Assembly (NCBI GenBank): GCA_004014935.1
Contig: CP025321.1
Span: 1,054,001-1,118,000, forward strand
Origin: Saccharomycopsis malanga
Taxonomy: Eukaryota; Ascomycota; Saccharomycetes; Ascoideales; Saccharomycopsidaceae
Length of the DNA: 64,000 nucleotides
Direction of reading: 5' to 3'
Shown: in pieces, positions 10,641 to 20,449 of the stretch
How the letters are laid out: every line of letters starts with the position of its first letter
Numbering within the stretch: position 1 is the first letter of the stretch
Translations under genes and position numbers: made by a program
Notes under the pieces: model-generated
What the model saw: only the letters and a program-made list of their open reading frames with translations
The model's database searches: none
What the model was told of the DNA's origin: nothing

Positions 10641-10979
10641 ATGTACGCCAAGGTTTTCATTGCTTCTGCTATCGCCGCTGTTGCTTCTGCTTCATACAAC
10701 ACCACTGTTGTCACTGACATTGCTACCACCACCGCCACCATCACCTCTTGTTCTGCTAACAAGTGTTCTGAGACCGTTGTCACCACCGGTGTCACCGTTG
10801 TCACCTCTACTGTCTCTGGTGAAGTCACTGAGTACACCACTTACTGCCCATTGACCTCTGAGGCTCCATCTGCTAACTCCACCTCTTCCACCGCCACCGT
10901 TGAAACCGGTAACGGTGCTAACAAGTTGGCTGCCGGTGCTGCTGCTTTGGCTGGTGTTGCCGGTGTCTTGATGTTGTAA
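10641..10979 (+). CDS. Small GPI-anchored cell-wall protein, Pga59-like
   Basis: A 112-residue protein starting [17 protein letters not shown] (signal peptide). It has the same core as the gene at 6709-7131 ([35 protein letters not shown]) and ends in [19 protein letters not shown], a GPI-type tail. Its size matches C. albicans Pga59 (about 113 residues). The open frame extends 40 codons upstream, but the ATG at 10641 is chosen because it gives the signal peptide and matches the paralogue. Codons are strongly biased (GCT, ACC, GTC, GGT), implying very high expression. The pair arose by duplication and points outward from a shared 3.5-kb region. Confidence 0.85.
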   Translation: MYAKVFIASAIAAVASASYNTTVVTDIATTTATITSCSANKCSETVVTTGVTVVTSTVSGEVTEYTTYCPLTSEAPSANSTSSTATVETGNGANKLAAGAAALAGVAGVLML

Positions 10980-11339
10980 GTTTTGTAAAATCTTCACATC
11001 TTTACATCTAGTACCCTTTTATAACTTCTTTTCCCTTTAGTTTATGTTCTTAATCTTTGGTTTGTGAAGCTGCCTTTTCTGGCGCTTCTGCCGAGCTCGT
11101 GTGAGTTTTGCTAATGTTCTCGCAGTTGCTGATATCCACTTATTGCTGCAGTCAATGAATCTGGTGGTTTCGGCTTTTGGGCTGCTCGAGATTGTATTCT
11201 CTAGAGTTTCTAATAGATATTTGTTTAATTAATTGGTTTGTAGCGGAATGTAGTATTGTTAGTGTTTTTGGTGAGTGTAGGGGAATATTTGGTATTTGTT
11301 TTAATTTAGTATTGAAGGATATGTTGGTAACATTTTTGA

Positions 11340-11610
11340 TGGAACGATTAATTTAGAGAGGTAATGTGTTACGTTTTGGTTAAATAATTGATTTTAGAGA
11401 GGCAATGTGTTGAATTCTCAAATAATTAATTTTAGAGAGGCAAAGTGTTGAATTCTCAAATAATTAATTTTAGAGAGGCAAAGTGTTAAGTTTTGCTTAA
11501 ATAATTAATTTTAGAGAGGCAATGTTTTAAATTCTTCTCAAATAATTTATTTTAGAAGTAAAGTGTCAAATTCTTCTCAAATAATTAATTTTAGAGAGCA
11601 TGGCCTAGAG
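11340..11610. repeat. Degenerate tandem array, about 50-bp unit
   Basis: Five to six imperfect units of the form taattttagagaggcaaagtg..ttctcaaa lie downstream of the Pga59-like gene. The words taaataattgatttt and tagagag resemble parts of the arrays near UBA2 (38.3 and 41.0-41.8 kb). Confidence 0.7.
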
Positions 11611-11745
11611 TTGTGCTTAAATCACTAGAAACTAATAAATTGTTCGATTTCTAGTTGGATATTTTGATACTTTTACAAAGCAAGTAAATAGAACGTAGAA
11701 CAATAAATGCTTTGCAACGTATTAAGAAAATTATGATGACCGAAT

Positions 11746-12160
<415 letters not shown>

Positions 12161-12309
12161 TCTATATGATATTATTACTATCAACCAATGTGAAGCATTA
12201 TCGATAATATCTAAAACAAAAGGTACTTGAGTAGCTCAATTCAAGGCATAGTATCTCTCATAGATTACCCAGTAACCCTTTTATTTCTTCTCATACCCTT
12301 TAAAAACAA

Positions 12310-13180
12310 CGAGTTCATTAAATGCCAAAACATACTCTAAAAATGTAAAGATTTTCTCTCTTTTTAACAGAAATAGGCATTTCTTTTACTATTGCCAAGT
12401 GGCCAAGTTGGTTGAGCCATGCGCCACACAAAATAGCGCAGAATAGTGCAGAAAAGTAAGTGTGGCGTTCCTCACTTGGGGTTTTGGTACTCGATTCCCA
12501 CTCTTGACGTTTTGGAATATTCACCAAATGTTTTATCAAATTAAATCAGTGCTCTCCAGCTTATTTTGATTTGGCTATATTTTAATACAATTTTCAATAA
12601 AATAATTTGGATTTGTGAGTAAATATTCGATATAATCGAAAATTGTCAATTTTGTCAAAAAGTTGATTCTTTCAAATCAGATTATAGAGACTTTCTAGCA
12701 AACCAAACCATACAAAAATTATATTTCTATACTCGCTAAAATTTAGAGTTTCATACCAAGTAGTTTGTTTTGTGATTTGACTTTTATCAATTATTCAATA
12801 GTGAGAAAGTATCATTTTGTTGAAAATAACACATAATTGGTTGAAAATCGCGTTTTCACCCTCATAGGGACTCCTTTAATTCCTAACATTATTCCATAGT
12901 TTTTGGTTGATTTTTGGTCTTATTTATGACTCCACCCGGGATTGGATGAGCTTTTATTCCAAAGAAACGCGTATCTTAAGAGCTAAAAAAGGTATGGTTC
13001 ATTATAGGTTCTCAGAGGAACTTATACCAAATAACAATCATCATATATTGCCAAACTAGCATATATAACTTCCGCTATACATTGAATATTTCATGGGGCT
13101 CGGTGAAGCGTTTAGTGCTTATTAATAAGGTTAATAGCTCGGTTCAGGAAAGCCCGTTTCAAAAAGTCTTTGATTCCTAT
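12310..13180 (+). mobile_element. Long tRNA-headed repeat (family 2), copy L2
   Basis: Head with perfect A box TGGCCAAGTTGG at 12400-12411, hairpin arms gcgccacac / gtgtggcg around 12421-12467, and B-box-like tactcgattccc near 12488-12499. The body includes family landmarks gtcaaaaagttgattctttc (about 12655), gaaagtatcattttgt, ggggctcggtgaagcg (13095) and cttattaataagg. It is non-coding and lacks the far 3' segment. Confidence 0.7.
12400..12411 (+). promoter_or_regulatory. Pol III A-box-like site in L2
   Basis: TGGCCAAGTTGG fits the A-box consensus TRGCNNARYNGG at every position. The same word occurs at the equivalent place in most family-2 copies, e.g. 44802-44813 and 52186-52197. Confidence 0.55.
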
Positions 13181-13181
13181 A

Positions 13182-13235
13182 ACCCATTTAGTAAGTACTA
13201 GACTTTGGTGTAGGTAGACAGTTGCTCTGTATGAC
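13182..13235 (-). mobile_element. SINE family 1, internal scrap
   Basis: Complement of the SINE middle (actgtct..acctac.ccaaagtctagt..ttac), directly after the end of L2. Confidence 0.4.
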
Positions 13236-13755
13236 TGCAAATTATACGGCACATGTTGAAAATTTAACATTCTCCATTTTTTTGACAATACCAAACCGTT
13301 GAAACTCTACGCAGGCTGTTTAATAATAGCAACAGTGTTTGCCATTCATTAATATTCTTGTTTCTTTTGATAAACAAGGTTAGGCTGCTTCTAGGCACGT
13401 CATCTGGCGTGAGACACTGTAGAGCAATAATATAACCAACAAAGGCAAATGGCTTTCTTTATTATTATGAAGAATAAAATCTGCAATGTTTTGAGGTTGG
13501 CAAGTTAATTCCACCTTGTAGAAATCACAATAGAGCTCATGTAATCAATAAGGTTATATCACATGTGCCAGGCTGTGTGAAGGACATTACAATAAAGCAG
13601 AATCTTGGGTACCAATCATATCAATAGGATTGTAGCTATATAATGCAACGTTAAATGAGTGATTAATGTATGGTTCTGAGGCGTGAAAGTATCATAAAAA
13701 ACTAGAAATGAATTGAATAAAAAAAAATCAATTAAAGGATCATCAAACTATATTG
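13236..13755. other. Intergenic, no feature recognised
   Basis: AT-rich spacer downstream of the gene at 13756-14610. I see no gene, RNA or repeat I can support. Confidence 0.5.
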
Positions 13756-14610
13756 TCAATCTTCAACAAGTTGGTCAAAGTTCAAATAATCAGATTCGTT
13801 AATCTCTGGCTCTTCAAAGTTTTCCGTAAAACTTTTATTCTTTAATTCAGTAAGAATGCCACTATCATTCTCTAATTCAGTATGGATATGACTTTTATTC
13901 TGTAATTCAACATGGCCATCCCTTTTATTCTTTAATTCAGCATGGCCATCCCTTTTACTTGGTAATTCAGTATGAATACCACTATTTATCATATCTTGTC
14001 CAAGAAACAACGAATCTAAAATGTTACTACTATCAACAGCATCAGCACTACTATTTTGGTCCTTTAATTCCAATTTAGTACCAGCACCACCGTAATCTTT
14101 GAGATTCAGCAGCACAGGAAGAGAAATTTTGGCTCTGCTGAAATTGGGGGCATACGAGTCTTCGAAACTGGTGAACGAACTACATTCATCGTCTTGTTTG
14201 TCTACTTGTCTTGCCACCAACTGTGAAGACAATTTTATATCCTGGATGGCCTCTCTAAAGTTGCTCTGGAATCTTATAGAGGACACATCCAACTCGTTCG
14301 TGGCATCGTCATTGATGCTGCTGATGTACGTAATATCTGCCTGACTCTCGTCACTAATTACAATCGGGTTTTCATAGCAAGTTCCCACTGGTAAAGGTTT
14401 GACAGGATTATCCGGGGCAATGTTCTGTATTAGAATGTTTCGCAAGTTTTTCTTGGTCAACTCTGTTTCATTAAATCTATTCTTTTTCGACAAATTTACG
14501 TTTAACGACCCACTCAAAGGCGTAGTTGCTTGTCTTTTCCTACTGATTTTATCACCGCTCTTGTCAAAAACCTGTGGAGGAACGTTTTCTTTTAAAACTT
14601 CAAGACCCAT
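13756..14610 (-). CDS. Unknown protein with KEN box, SUMO-interacting motif and decapeptide repeats
   Basis: I do not recognise the family of this 284-residue, mostly disordered protein. A KEN box (LKENVPPQ, residues 7-9), the degron read by the anaphase-promoting complex, sits at the very N-terminus, followed by basic clusters (SRKRQ, SKKNR). Residues 83-87 (IVISD, then ESQAD) look like a SUMO-interacting motif. Residues 210-259 are five 10-residue repeats of the pattern xGxHxELxNK. The C-terminus is acidic (FEEPEINESDYLNFDQLVED). A short fast-evolving APC/C substrate with an N-terminal degron and acidic tail recalls securin (Pds1), but no diagnostic homology is visible, so this is only a hypothesis. 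The start is the first ATG in the frame. Confidence 0.6.
   Translation of the reverse strand: MGLEVLKENVPPQVFDKSGDKISRKRQATTPLSGSLNVNLSKKNRFNETELTKKNLRNILIQNIAPDNPVKPLPVGTCYENPIVISDESQADITYISSINDDATNELDVSSIRFQSNFREAIQDIKLSSQLVARQVDKQDDECSSFTSFEDSYAPNFSRAKISLPVLLNLKDYGGAGTKLELKDQNSSADAVDSSNILDSLFLGQDMINSGIHTELPSKRDGHAELKNKRDGHVELQNKSHIHTELENDSGILTELKNKSFTENFEEPEINESDYLNFDQLVED
13834..13983 (-). repeat. 30-bp coding minisatellite, five units
   Basis: Tandem units such as cttttattctttaattcag (plus strand) encode the decapeptide repeats of the gene at 13756-14610. The 30-bp period keeps the frame, so unit number could vary between strains. Confidence 0.8.
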
Positions 14611-14940
14611 ACCTGGTGGTTATACGTATTTAATGCACAAACAAACTCCACCTGGGCCAACACCAAAGATCTTCCAACTTTTACCTATATTTGGATCCCT
14701 ACAATAGCAATTAAACTGCAATGCCCATCAATGAAAACATTGTTTATATCAACACTCATCTTGTTTATACTTGACCGCATCTGGAAAATGCATCACAGTG
14801 TGATTCGTGCATATAAATGCCTACAGATGCGTCACCATACAGAGTGTATATTAAATGCAACAATAACAATTATAATAATAATAATGATAATAACGAATAA
14901 AGAAGAATGCTAAGAAGAGAGTGAATTTGTAGAAACGTAT
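14611..14940. other. Short intergenic region between two minus-strand genes
   Basis: Promoter of the KEN-box gene and 3' side of the GPI gene. It contains a short (AATAAT) stretch near 14870-14895 and no supported gene. Confidence 0.5.
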
Positions 14941-16077
14941 TCAACAGAGGACGCTGATAATGTATACAAGCATAAGACCGAGAATCAAGTTTTTGAATGC
15001 TCCCACGGCAGCCTGGTGGTAGTCACCAATACTTATTCCAGCACCGACAAATGTAACTAAAGAGTATGTAGATGTTTCCTCCTGGCCGTCTTCATCGTAA
15101 ACAGAAATAGAGTATAATGTAGTTTGATGGATATTGGCAGAGTTTTGGAAAGTTCCGGTGGCAGAAACAAATGAAGCGCCACTGGTAGAAGTAATTTGAG
15201 AAGTTATTGATGGAGTTGAAGTACTTTGAGGGATAAATGGTGTAGATGAAGTATGTATGTTGGTTGTAGTTGAAGCAGGTTGAGTGCTTGGACTTTCCAA
15301 AGAGGTGGGGGCTGTAAATGATGTTGGTGCTGTAGAGGAGGATGATGGAGAAGGGGATGAAGTTGATGAAGTTGAAGTTGATGGAGTTGAAGTTGATGGA
15401 ATTGAACTTGATGAACTTGATGAACTTGATGAACTTGATGAACTTGATGAACTTGATGAACTTGATGAACTTGATGAACTTGATGAACTTGATGAAGCTA
15501 AAGTTGAAGTTGAACTTGATGACAAACTTAAACTTGTAGTAAAACTTGTAGCGTTAAATTGTGACGAATCTGTTTCGGTTGGGGTATATGAATCTAAAGC
15601 TCTGATTTTGTCCACCAAGTTTGGTCTCAAATTGATAGTGTATGAATTGCCTTTACAATTGTAATCTGAGGTGTGCAAGGTGAAATAACTATCATCATTA
15701 TCATGACAAGCGACAAAGTTTGTATTACCAGCTAGGTTTACAAGTTTATCTTTTACAGAGAATTCTCCTGCTCCTGGCTGCTTGTCAACTTTGAGCTTCT
15801 TGCTCTTCTCATCAATGACCACTACTTTATAACCGTTATTAACTTCGTTCAAGTAACCGTTCTTCCAAATTGATCCTTCAAAGTTTTTGAGTTTGTCAGA
15901 ATCAGTGGATAGAACAAGCTCATTGGAAGAGCTGAGCTGCACCTGGGAATATTGTATTGAAGTCTCTTGTTCAGAGACAATACTGAAAAGATAAAACTTG
16001 TCAGAATTCTGACTGGCTAAACATGTGGAAATGCTGGATAATACAGCAGCAACTAAACCAAATCTTCCGGATATCAT
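14941..16077 (-). CDS. Serine-rich GPI-anchored cell-surface protein
   Basis: A 378-residue protein with a signal peptide (MISGRFGLVAAVLSSISTCLA), an N-terminal folded domain of about 150 residues containing two cysteines (FVACHDNDD and DYNCKGNS), a long Ser/Thr-rich stalk, and a hydrophobic C-terminal end (LILGLMLVYIISVLC) fitting a GPI signal or membrane anchor. The stalk includes a pure serine run encoded by a 9-bp tandem repeat. The architecture is that of a yeast wall or plasma-membrane mannoprotein with a globular head on an O-glycosylated stem. I cannot assign the head domain to a named family; its pattern of a tyrosine-containing beta-rich segment with a C...C pair recurs in fungal wall proteins. 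Confidence 0.75.
   Translation of the reverse strand: MISGRFGLVAAVLSSISTCLASQNSDKFYLFSIVSEQETSIQYSQVQLSSSNELVLSTDSDKLKNFEGSIWKNGYLNEVNNGYKVVVIDEKSKKLKVDKQPGAGEFSVKDKLVNLAGNTNFVACHDNDDSYFTLHTSDYNCKGNSYTINLRPNLVDKIRALDSYTPTETDSSQFNATSFTTSLSLSSSSTSTLASSSSSSSSSSSSSSSSSSSSSSSSSSSSSSSIPSTSTPSTSTSSTSSPSPSSSSTAPTSFTAPTSLESPSTQPASTTTNIHTSSTPFIPQSTSTPSITSQITSTSGASFVSATGTFQNSANIHQTTLYSISVYDEDGQEETSTYSLVTFVGAGISIGDYHQAAVGAFKNLILGLMLVYIISVLC
15402..15495. repeat. 9-bp coding minisatellite (Ser-Ser-Ser)
   Basis: About ten copies of gatgaactt on the plus strand, read as TCA-AGT-TCA on the minus strand, give the poly-serine run in the GPI protein. Confidence 0.9.
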
Positions 16078-17269
16078 ATTGCGATGAGTAATTCAAAGTA
16101 TTCTTGCCTTTTACAAATGGAAATTGCACGATGGCAAGCCATTGATATATGTATATGTTGTAAAAGTCTTCGATTCGTCTACTGAGACAACCAGAGTGAG
16201 ACCTGCTGTGCTCTAATGGCCCAAGGCGCTACTTCCATTAGTCTTTCGAGATTCAGGGCGATTAGGCATTAATTCCTGAAGACGGCTAAGCACGCTTAAC
16301 ACTTGATGATTATGAGACATCCAACCATTTAGGCTGCCAGTGAAGTATAAATTACCATTTTGGGGAACAATATTCAGGAAAGACATTTATTGTAATTACT
16401 CTAATGCATATTTTACAGCCTCGGGCATATCCTCCTGACAAACAACTCAACATTTACTGAATAAGGATCAAATGCCATTCGTCAAGATTGAATCTTGCTG
16501 CATATTGCGGACAACCGCCGCCCTTTGATTCTTAACCAATACAATGCACATGAATATGCCCTCTTAAGCAGATTGTCCAATCTTACCAGCCACAGCCTAT
16601 AAAAATAGATATATCCACCTTGGCCAGCCTTTTGCTCTTCGGCTGGTACATGTTCAGATCTCGTCAAAGGCCACCATGCATGTTAATGCATGCTAGTGCA
16701 TGGTGATGCATGTTAGACGACTATGGAATCTATTTAAAGTATGTTTGACAGACGTCTTACGAGTTCATAGAGTGGTTAAATGGATTATAGACGACAAGAA
16801 TGAGATATGGCCGTTGAAAAATATACAGAAAAAAGTGTGGTAACTCTGATTCGTGTGCATGTAGCGTTTTGGATATCATGCGGAAGAATGCAAAGTGGAT
16901 GATTTATACAATTTCATCATTGAATGTATATTCTTGATTTATTAATTGCTAAAGAGTCATTATCTATGTTTTCCATATGTAAAACCCTATCAAACATATG
17001 ATTTTGGTTGAGTAATTTGTCGACTTTATTAGTCTAGAAATATAAGAATACATAGCCCACTGGGAGTTACCAAATCTCTTCGTCACCAACCAATTTAGTT
17101 TGGTCAATGTGGGGGACCAGTATAGAAAATAACGAAGGAAATAGCATAGCAAAATTGTACTTTCAAAAGTAGACTATAAATAATAAAGTCGAAGTAAAGA
17201 AATAACGAAAGTGGGTAGATAAGAGGAATTGAAGGTTTCCTTGAAATATTGGATTAAAATCATCATTAT
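16078..17269. other. Intergenic upstream of the GPI protein gene
   Basis: No gene is supported. An ATGCAT-rich cluster lies at 16672-16712 (catgcatgttaatgcatgct and following). A stretch near 16208-16275 faintly resembles a decayed tRNA but does not fold convincingly. Confidence 0.5.
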
Positions 17270-18545
17270 CATGAAGAAGGGGGAATATTTAATGCTGTAG
17301 TTAGTTACAACAATACTGCTGATTAATCGGGATATAGTGAATAATCAGGATATAGTGAATAATCAGGATATAGTGAATAATCAGGATTTAATGAATAATC
17401 AAGATTTAATGGATAATCAGGATTAAATGAATAATCAGGATTCAATGAAATAACATGGATTTAATTAATAATCAAGAAAGTGTAAGAAGTTTGAATAAAC
17501 AAATTATTGATTCAAATATGAATAATGGGAATTCCGAAAATGTTTGAACAGATATAATTAACGATGATTTGGAAATTAATAATTAGCAAACTGATCAAGC
17601 TGTAAATGAAAATCACTCAATCATGAAACTCTTGTAAACAATAAAGAAATTAACCATAATAATGAGATTGGTCAAGTTGATGAAGGTGATTTAGATGAAT
17701 CTAGTCAAGTATGGAACAATATTGTTAGTAGTACTGTCTGCTTCTATAGTAACTGTTAAAGAAGCTGAATAATTTTAAACTTCTAATCTAATTTTTGAAA
17801 GACCTCAAAATGTTGAATCATCTTCGAATGTCAAAAACTCATTTTCCTCGGCCAATTCACCTTAACAAACCCTTCAAACCAATACATCCACTAACATTCT
17901 GGAGCGTACAACTACCGTTGATGATGATTTACTAGACCGCACAACTGTTAATGTTCCTGTTGACCAGTCAATAGTTGAAGATTTATCCAATGGATATTTA
18001 ACCTCTAGAAGAATATCATTTTCTCTGTCAATCATCACATAACACCCTCAACCATCGTCACTACTGCGGACCACTAGTATTACTCCCAGTTCTGTTGAGC
18101 CTAGTGACGGTTTGCTTTGGTATGATTCTGTAGATTTTTTTAGAATGCCCACTTTCCTTTGATGAAATTCACACCACTTAACGTAGAAGACCCTCCAGCT
18201 TATGCTATGGAATCTTCCACCATAACATTGATAGCATGGACCTCTTGAGGTGCTGTAGTTTTGCTTTTGGGAGAGTTTAGTAAAGTTAAGGATATCAGTA
18301 GACTTATCCAAGAGAAACGAAACATTCCAAAGGAAAACCAGATTATAAAAGGTTTTTCGGCAGGATGACTCGGTGGCTAAAGGTTGTCGAGAAATATCTA
18401 TCAAACCTAAAGAAGAAACGCCTTTATATTTGTTATTTTTATGATAGTGGACGTGATTTCACTGATTCTTACTCTCCAATTCATTATATGAAGGTTATCA
18501 TACATGGGGCATCAATTGGGTCTTTCGCATTGTGATTTATCGACT
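17270..18545 (+). mobile_element. Old Ty1/copia retrotransposon relic
   Basis: A heavily decayed coding stretch on the plus strand. The clearest landmark, around 18460-18500, reads SGRDFTDSYSP, matching the conserved opening of copia-type reverse transcriptase (GxDYxxTYSP). Upstream lie Asn/Gln- and Asp-rich segments of the kind seen in the linker ahead of the polymerase domain. No LTRs, integrase or RNase H region were recognised. It is broken many times and is clearly an old fossil. Confidence 0.5.
17336..17450. repeat. 18-bp tandem repeat inside the relic
   Basis: Six to seven units of aataatcaggatatagtg and variants (aataatcaggatttaatg). The unit length is a multiple of three, in keeping with an origin as an Asn/Gln-rich coding repeat. 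Confidence 0.85.
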
Positions 18546-18595
18546 CCATTTAGACACAGCAGGTAGATATGCAACTTATAAATACTGGGTTGGAT

Positions 18596-18705
18596 CATAA
18601 TAATAATATCATATATTTCAAGCCAAATGGTCCAGTGGCACTGGGCTAGATTGATAATATTATTACCAAACAAAAGTGATATTTACTGGGCTCGAAGTGT
18701 AAGAT
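18596..18705. mobile_element. SINE family 1 scraps, rearranged
   Basis: A minus-strand tail piece (ataataatatcatatatttc aagcc) at 18596-18624, a head-like piece (aaatggtccagtggc) and a plus-strand tail piece (gatatttactgggctcgaag) at 18678-18705 lie side by side at the right edge of the copia relic. Confidence 0.5.
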
Positions 18706-18851
18706 GCTAGTATTGAACTCGCCAAGCTATCATCACATCTCTACAAAGTAAAGCACATTTACCAACAAGGCTCGAAACAAGCCTGCATCAAATTAAGAGT
18801 AACGTCTATAGAACCAATGTAAAGCTCCTCCAGACACGTAGTCCAAAGCCA

Positions 18852-20258
18852 TCAAAAAGCCTTGAGTTGATTGATCAAATATTCATTGAATCCAGGAATA
18901 TCATCTAGATAAATATGATGGCCGCAGTTTTTGAATATTTTTACATCAGACTTGAGTCCTTTTTCATTGGTCAAGTAATTACACGCAAGCTGGCCACCAC
19001 GGCGGTCCATCCAGTCATTTTCTCCATAAAGCCATTCAGTGTCACACGAGATTTTCAGCAATTTGGACTTGTTCTTAACAAGTGGATGACGCGGCACGCC
19101 GCCTGCACTGAGCACGTAGTTGAGAAAGTATTCGCCAGAGCCACGAGCATTGAAAATACCGTAGGCATACTTGTGCAAAAGCTTGATTTCTGTGGCAGCC
19201 AACTTGGCGAATCTACGAGAGGTCCAGCCTGATACGAAGAGCGAGCCGAGAGGGCCTGAGTAGCGGACAAGGGAAAACGGAGACACGTTTTTGTTCCAGA
19301 GATACTCGAACCATTTTGGGATCTTTTTGTTGCCTACGACGCTGAGCGGTTTGATGATGCCAGCAGGGCTGACCAACACCAATTTACGGAATGTCAGGGG
19401 GTATCTGATGTTGTAGCAAAGCGACAAATAGGCGCCAAGCGAGTGCGCGACCACGAGGTTGTTGTCAGGCCGTACAAGCTGTCTCTGGATTCGCCAGGAC
19501 TCTAGAGAATCCGTGAACCAAGTCTCGAAGGCCTCGAGGGAATTGTTAGTCTTGTAGTTGATAGCAGGTCTTGACGAGGCGCCGCATCCCAACAAGTCTA
19601 TCGCATGGATGCACCATTTGCTCTTCTTGTTGCTGTTGAGATACACGGCTAGCTGTTCAATGTTCTTGATGAAAAAACCAAGTCCTGCCCCATAGCCGTG
19701 AATCAATACCATGTGTTTTACGTCCTTGTCGCTGGCATCCATGTCTTTAGGCGCTATACAGACTTCGTTTATATAGTTGCTACGATCGAGGCTTGAACAA
19801 TGCTTAGAATCAAAGGTGTCAAGCTTCACTACACGCCCGTCACCGTCCATGAGGATAGGCACCTGCAAAACATTCATTTCCAAGTTGCTGAGATGCTCGA
19901 TTTGAAGTAGGGCCAAAAGCTCCTCTTGGACGCTCATGACAGCATGCCGCTTTTTGTAGTCTTCGAACGACTCCTTGAGAGAAAGCGGAAACTTTACCCT
20001 CAACATCTTTGTCAAAGGAAGCCCTGAAGGAGCCGTCGAAACCCTGTAGCTCTGCTGCTGAGCACTACTATCAGCCGCCAGAGGCACTACAGGACGCCTT
20101 TTTTTCAGGACGACATCGCTTACAATCGAGTTCAAGATCGAAAAAACATTACCGCCTAGCCGCGGATTGTTGGTATCGTTGCTAGCTTGCATTGCCGACA
20201 TGTGAAATCTTCGCAAGACCCAACTTTTGCCCGCCCTGCTACTCAGCTTTCCAATCAT
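18852..20258 (-). CDS. CLD1: Alpha/beta hydrolase, Cld1-like (cardiolipin deacylase family)
   Basis: A 468-residue alpha/beta hydrolase. The N-terminus (MIGKLSSRAGKSWVLRRFHM) is basic and amphipathic, as in a mitochondrial presequence. The oxyanion segment is VLIHGYGAGLGFF, the nucleophile elbow is VVAHSLGAYL (Ser in AHSLG), and a C-terminal HHIYLDD gives the HX4D motif of the ABHD4/5 family. S. cerevisiae Cld1 (about 445 residues) removes one acyl chain from cardiolipin in the matrix to start its remodelling; relatives are Ecm18 and the lipid-droplet acyltransferase Ict1. Length and presequence favour Cld1, although this could be the single yeast member of the group. It is divergent from the MED9-like gene with a 191-bp shared promoter. 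Confidence 0.75.
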   Translation of the reverse strand: MIGKLSSRAGKSWVLRRFHMSAMQASNDTNNPRLGGNVFSILNSIVSDVVLKKRRPVVPLAADSSAQQQSYRVSTAPSGLPLTKMLRVKFPLSLKESFEDYKKRHAVMSVQEELLALLQIEHLSNLEMNVLQVPILMDGDGRVVKLDTFDSKHCSSLDRSNYINEVCIAPKDMDASDKDVKHMVLIHGYGAGLGFFIKNIEQLAVYLNSNKKSKWCIHAIDLLGCGASSRPAINYKTNNSLEAFETWFTDSLESWRIQRQLVRPDNNLVVAHSLGAYLSLCYNIRYPLTFRKLVLVSPAGIIKPLSVVGNKKIPKWFEYLWNKNVSPFSLVRYSGPLGSLFVSGWTSRRFAKLAATEIKLLHKYAYGIFNARGSGEYFLNYVLSAGGVPRHPLVKNKSKLLKISCDTEWLYGENDWMDRRGGQLACNYLTNEKGLKSDVKIFKNCGHHIYLDDIPGFNEYLINQLKAF

Positions 20259-20449
20259 CTTCGCCGCGATTATAAACAGACGCTAGTATGTGTATTCTTC
20301 TCAGTACCACAGTTCCCGCTAAAGAACAGGCAGAACCTACCATGCCACAATCCCTTTTATCCTCTTGATTATACCGCCCTTTAAACACCAATAAATACCG
20401 CCATAATTGGCCCTCGTCCACACCGTCGCGCCAGGGCGTCAAACCAGCG

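Noticed and set aside
16208-16275. tRNA-Arg-like stretch (ctaatggcccaaggcgctac)
   Set aside because: The D-arm-like word is suggestive, but no B box and no cloverleaf could be drawn.
17330-17450. 18-bp repeats considered as a CRISPR-like array
   Set aside because: Units are contiguous without unique spacers, and the setting is a eukaryotic retroelement relic.
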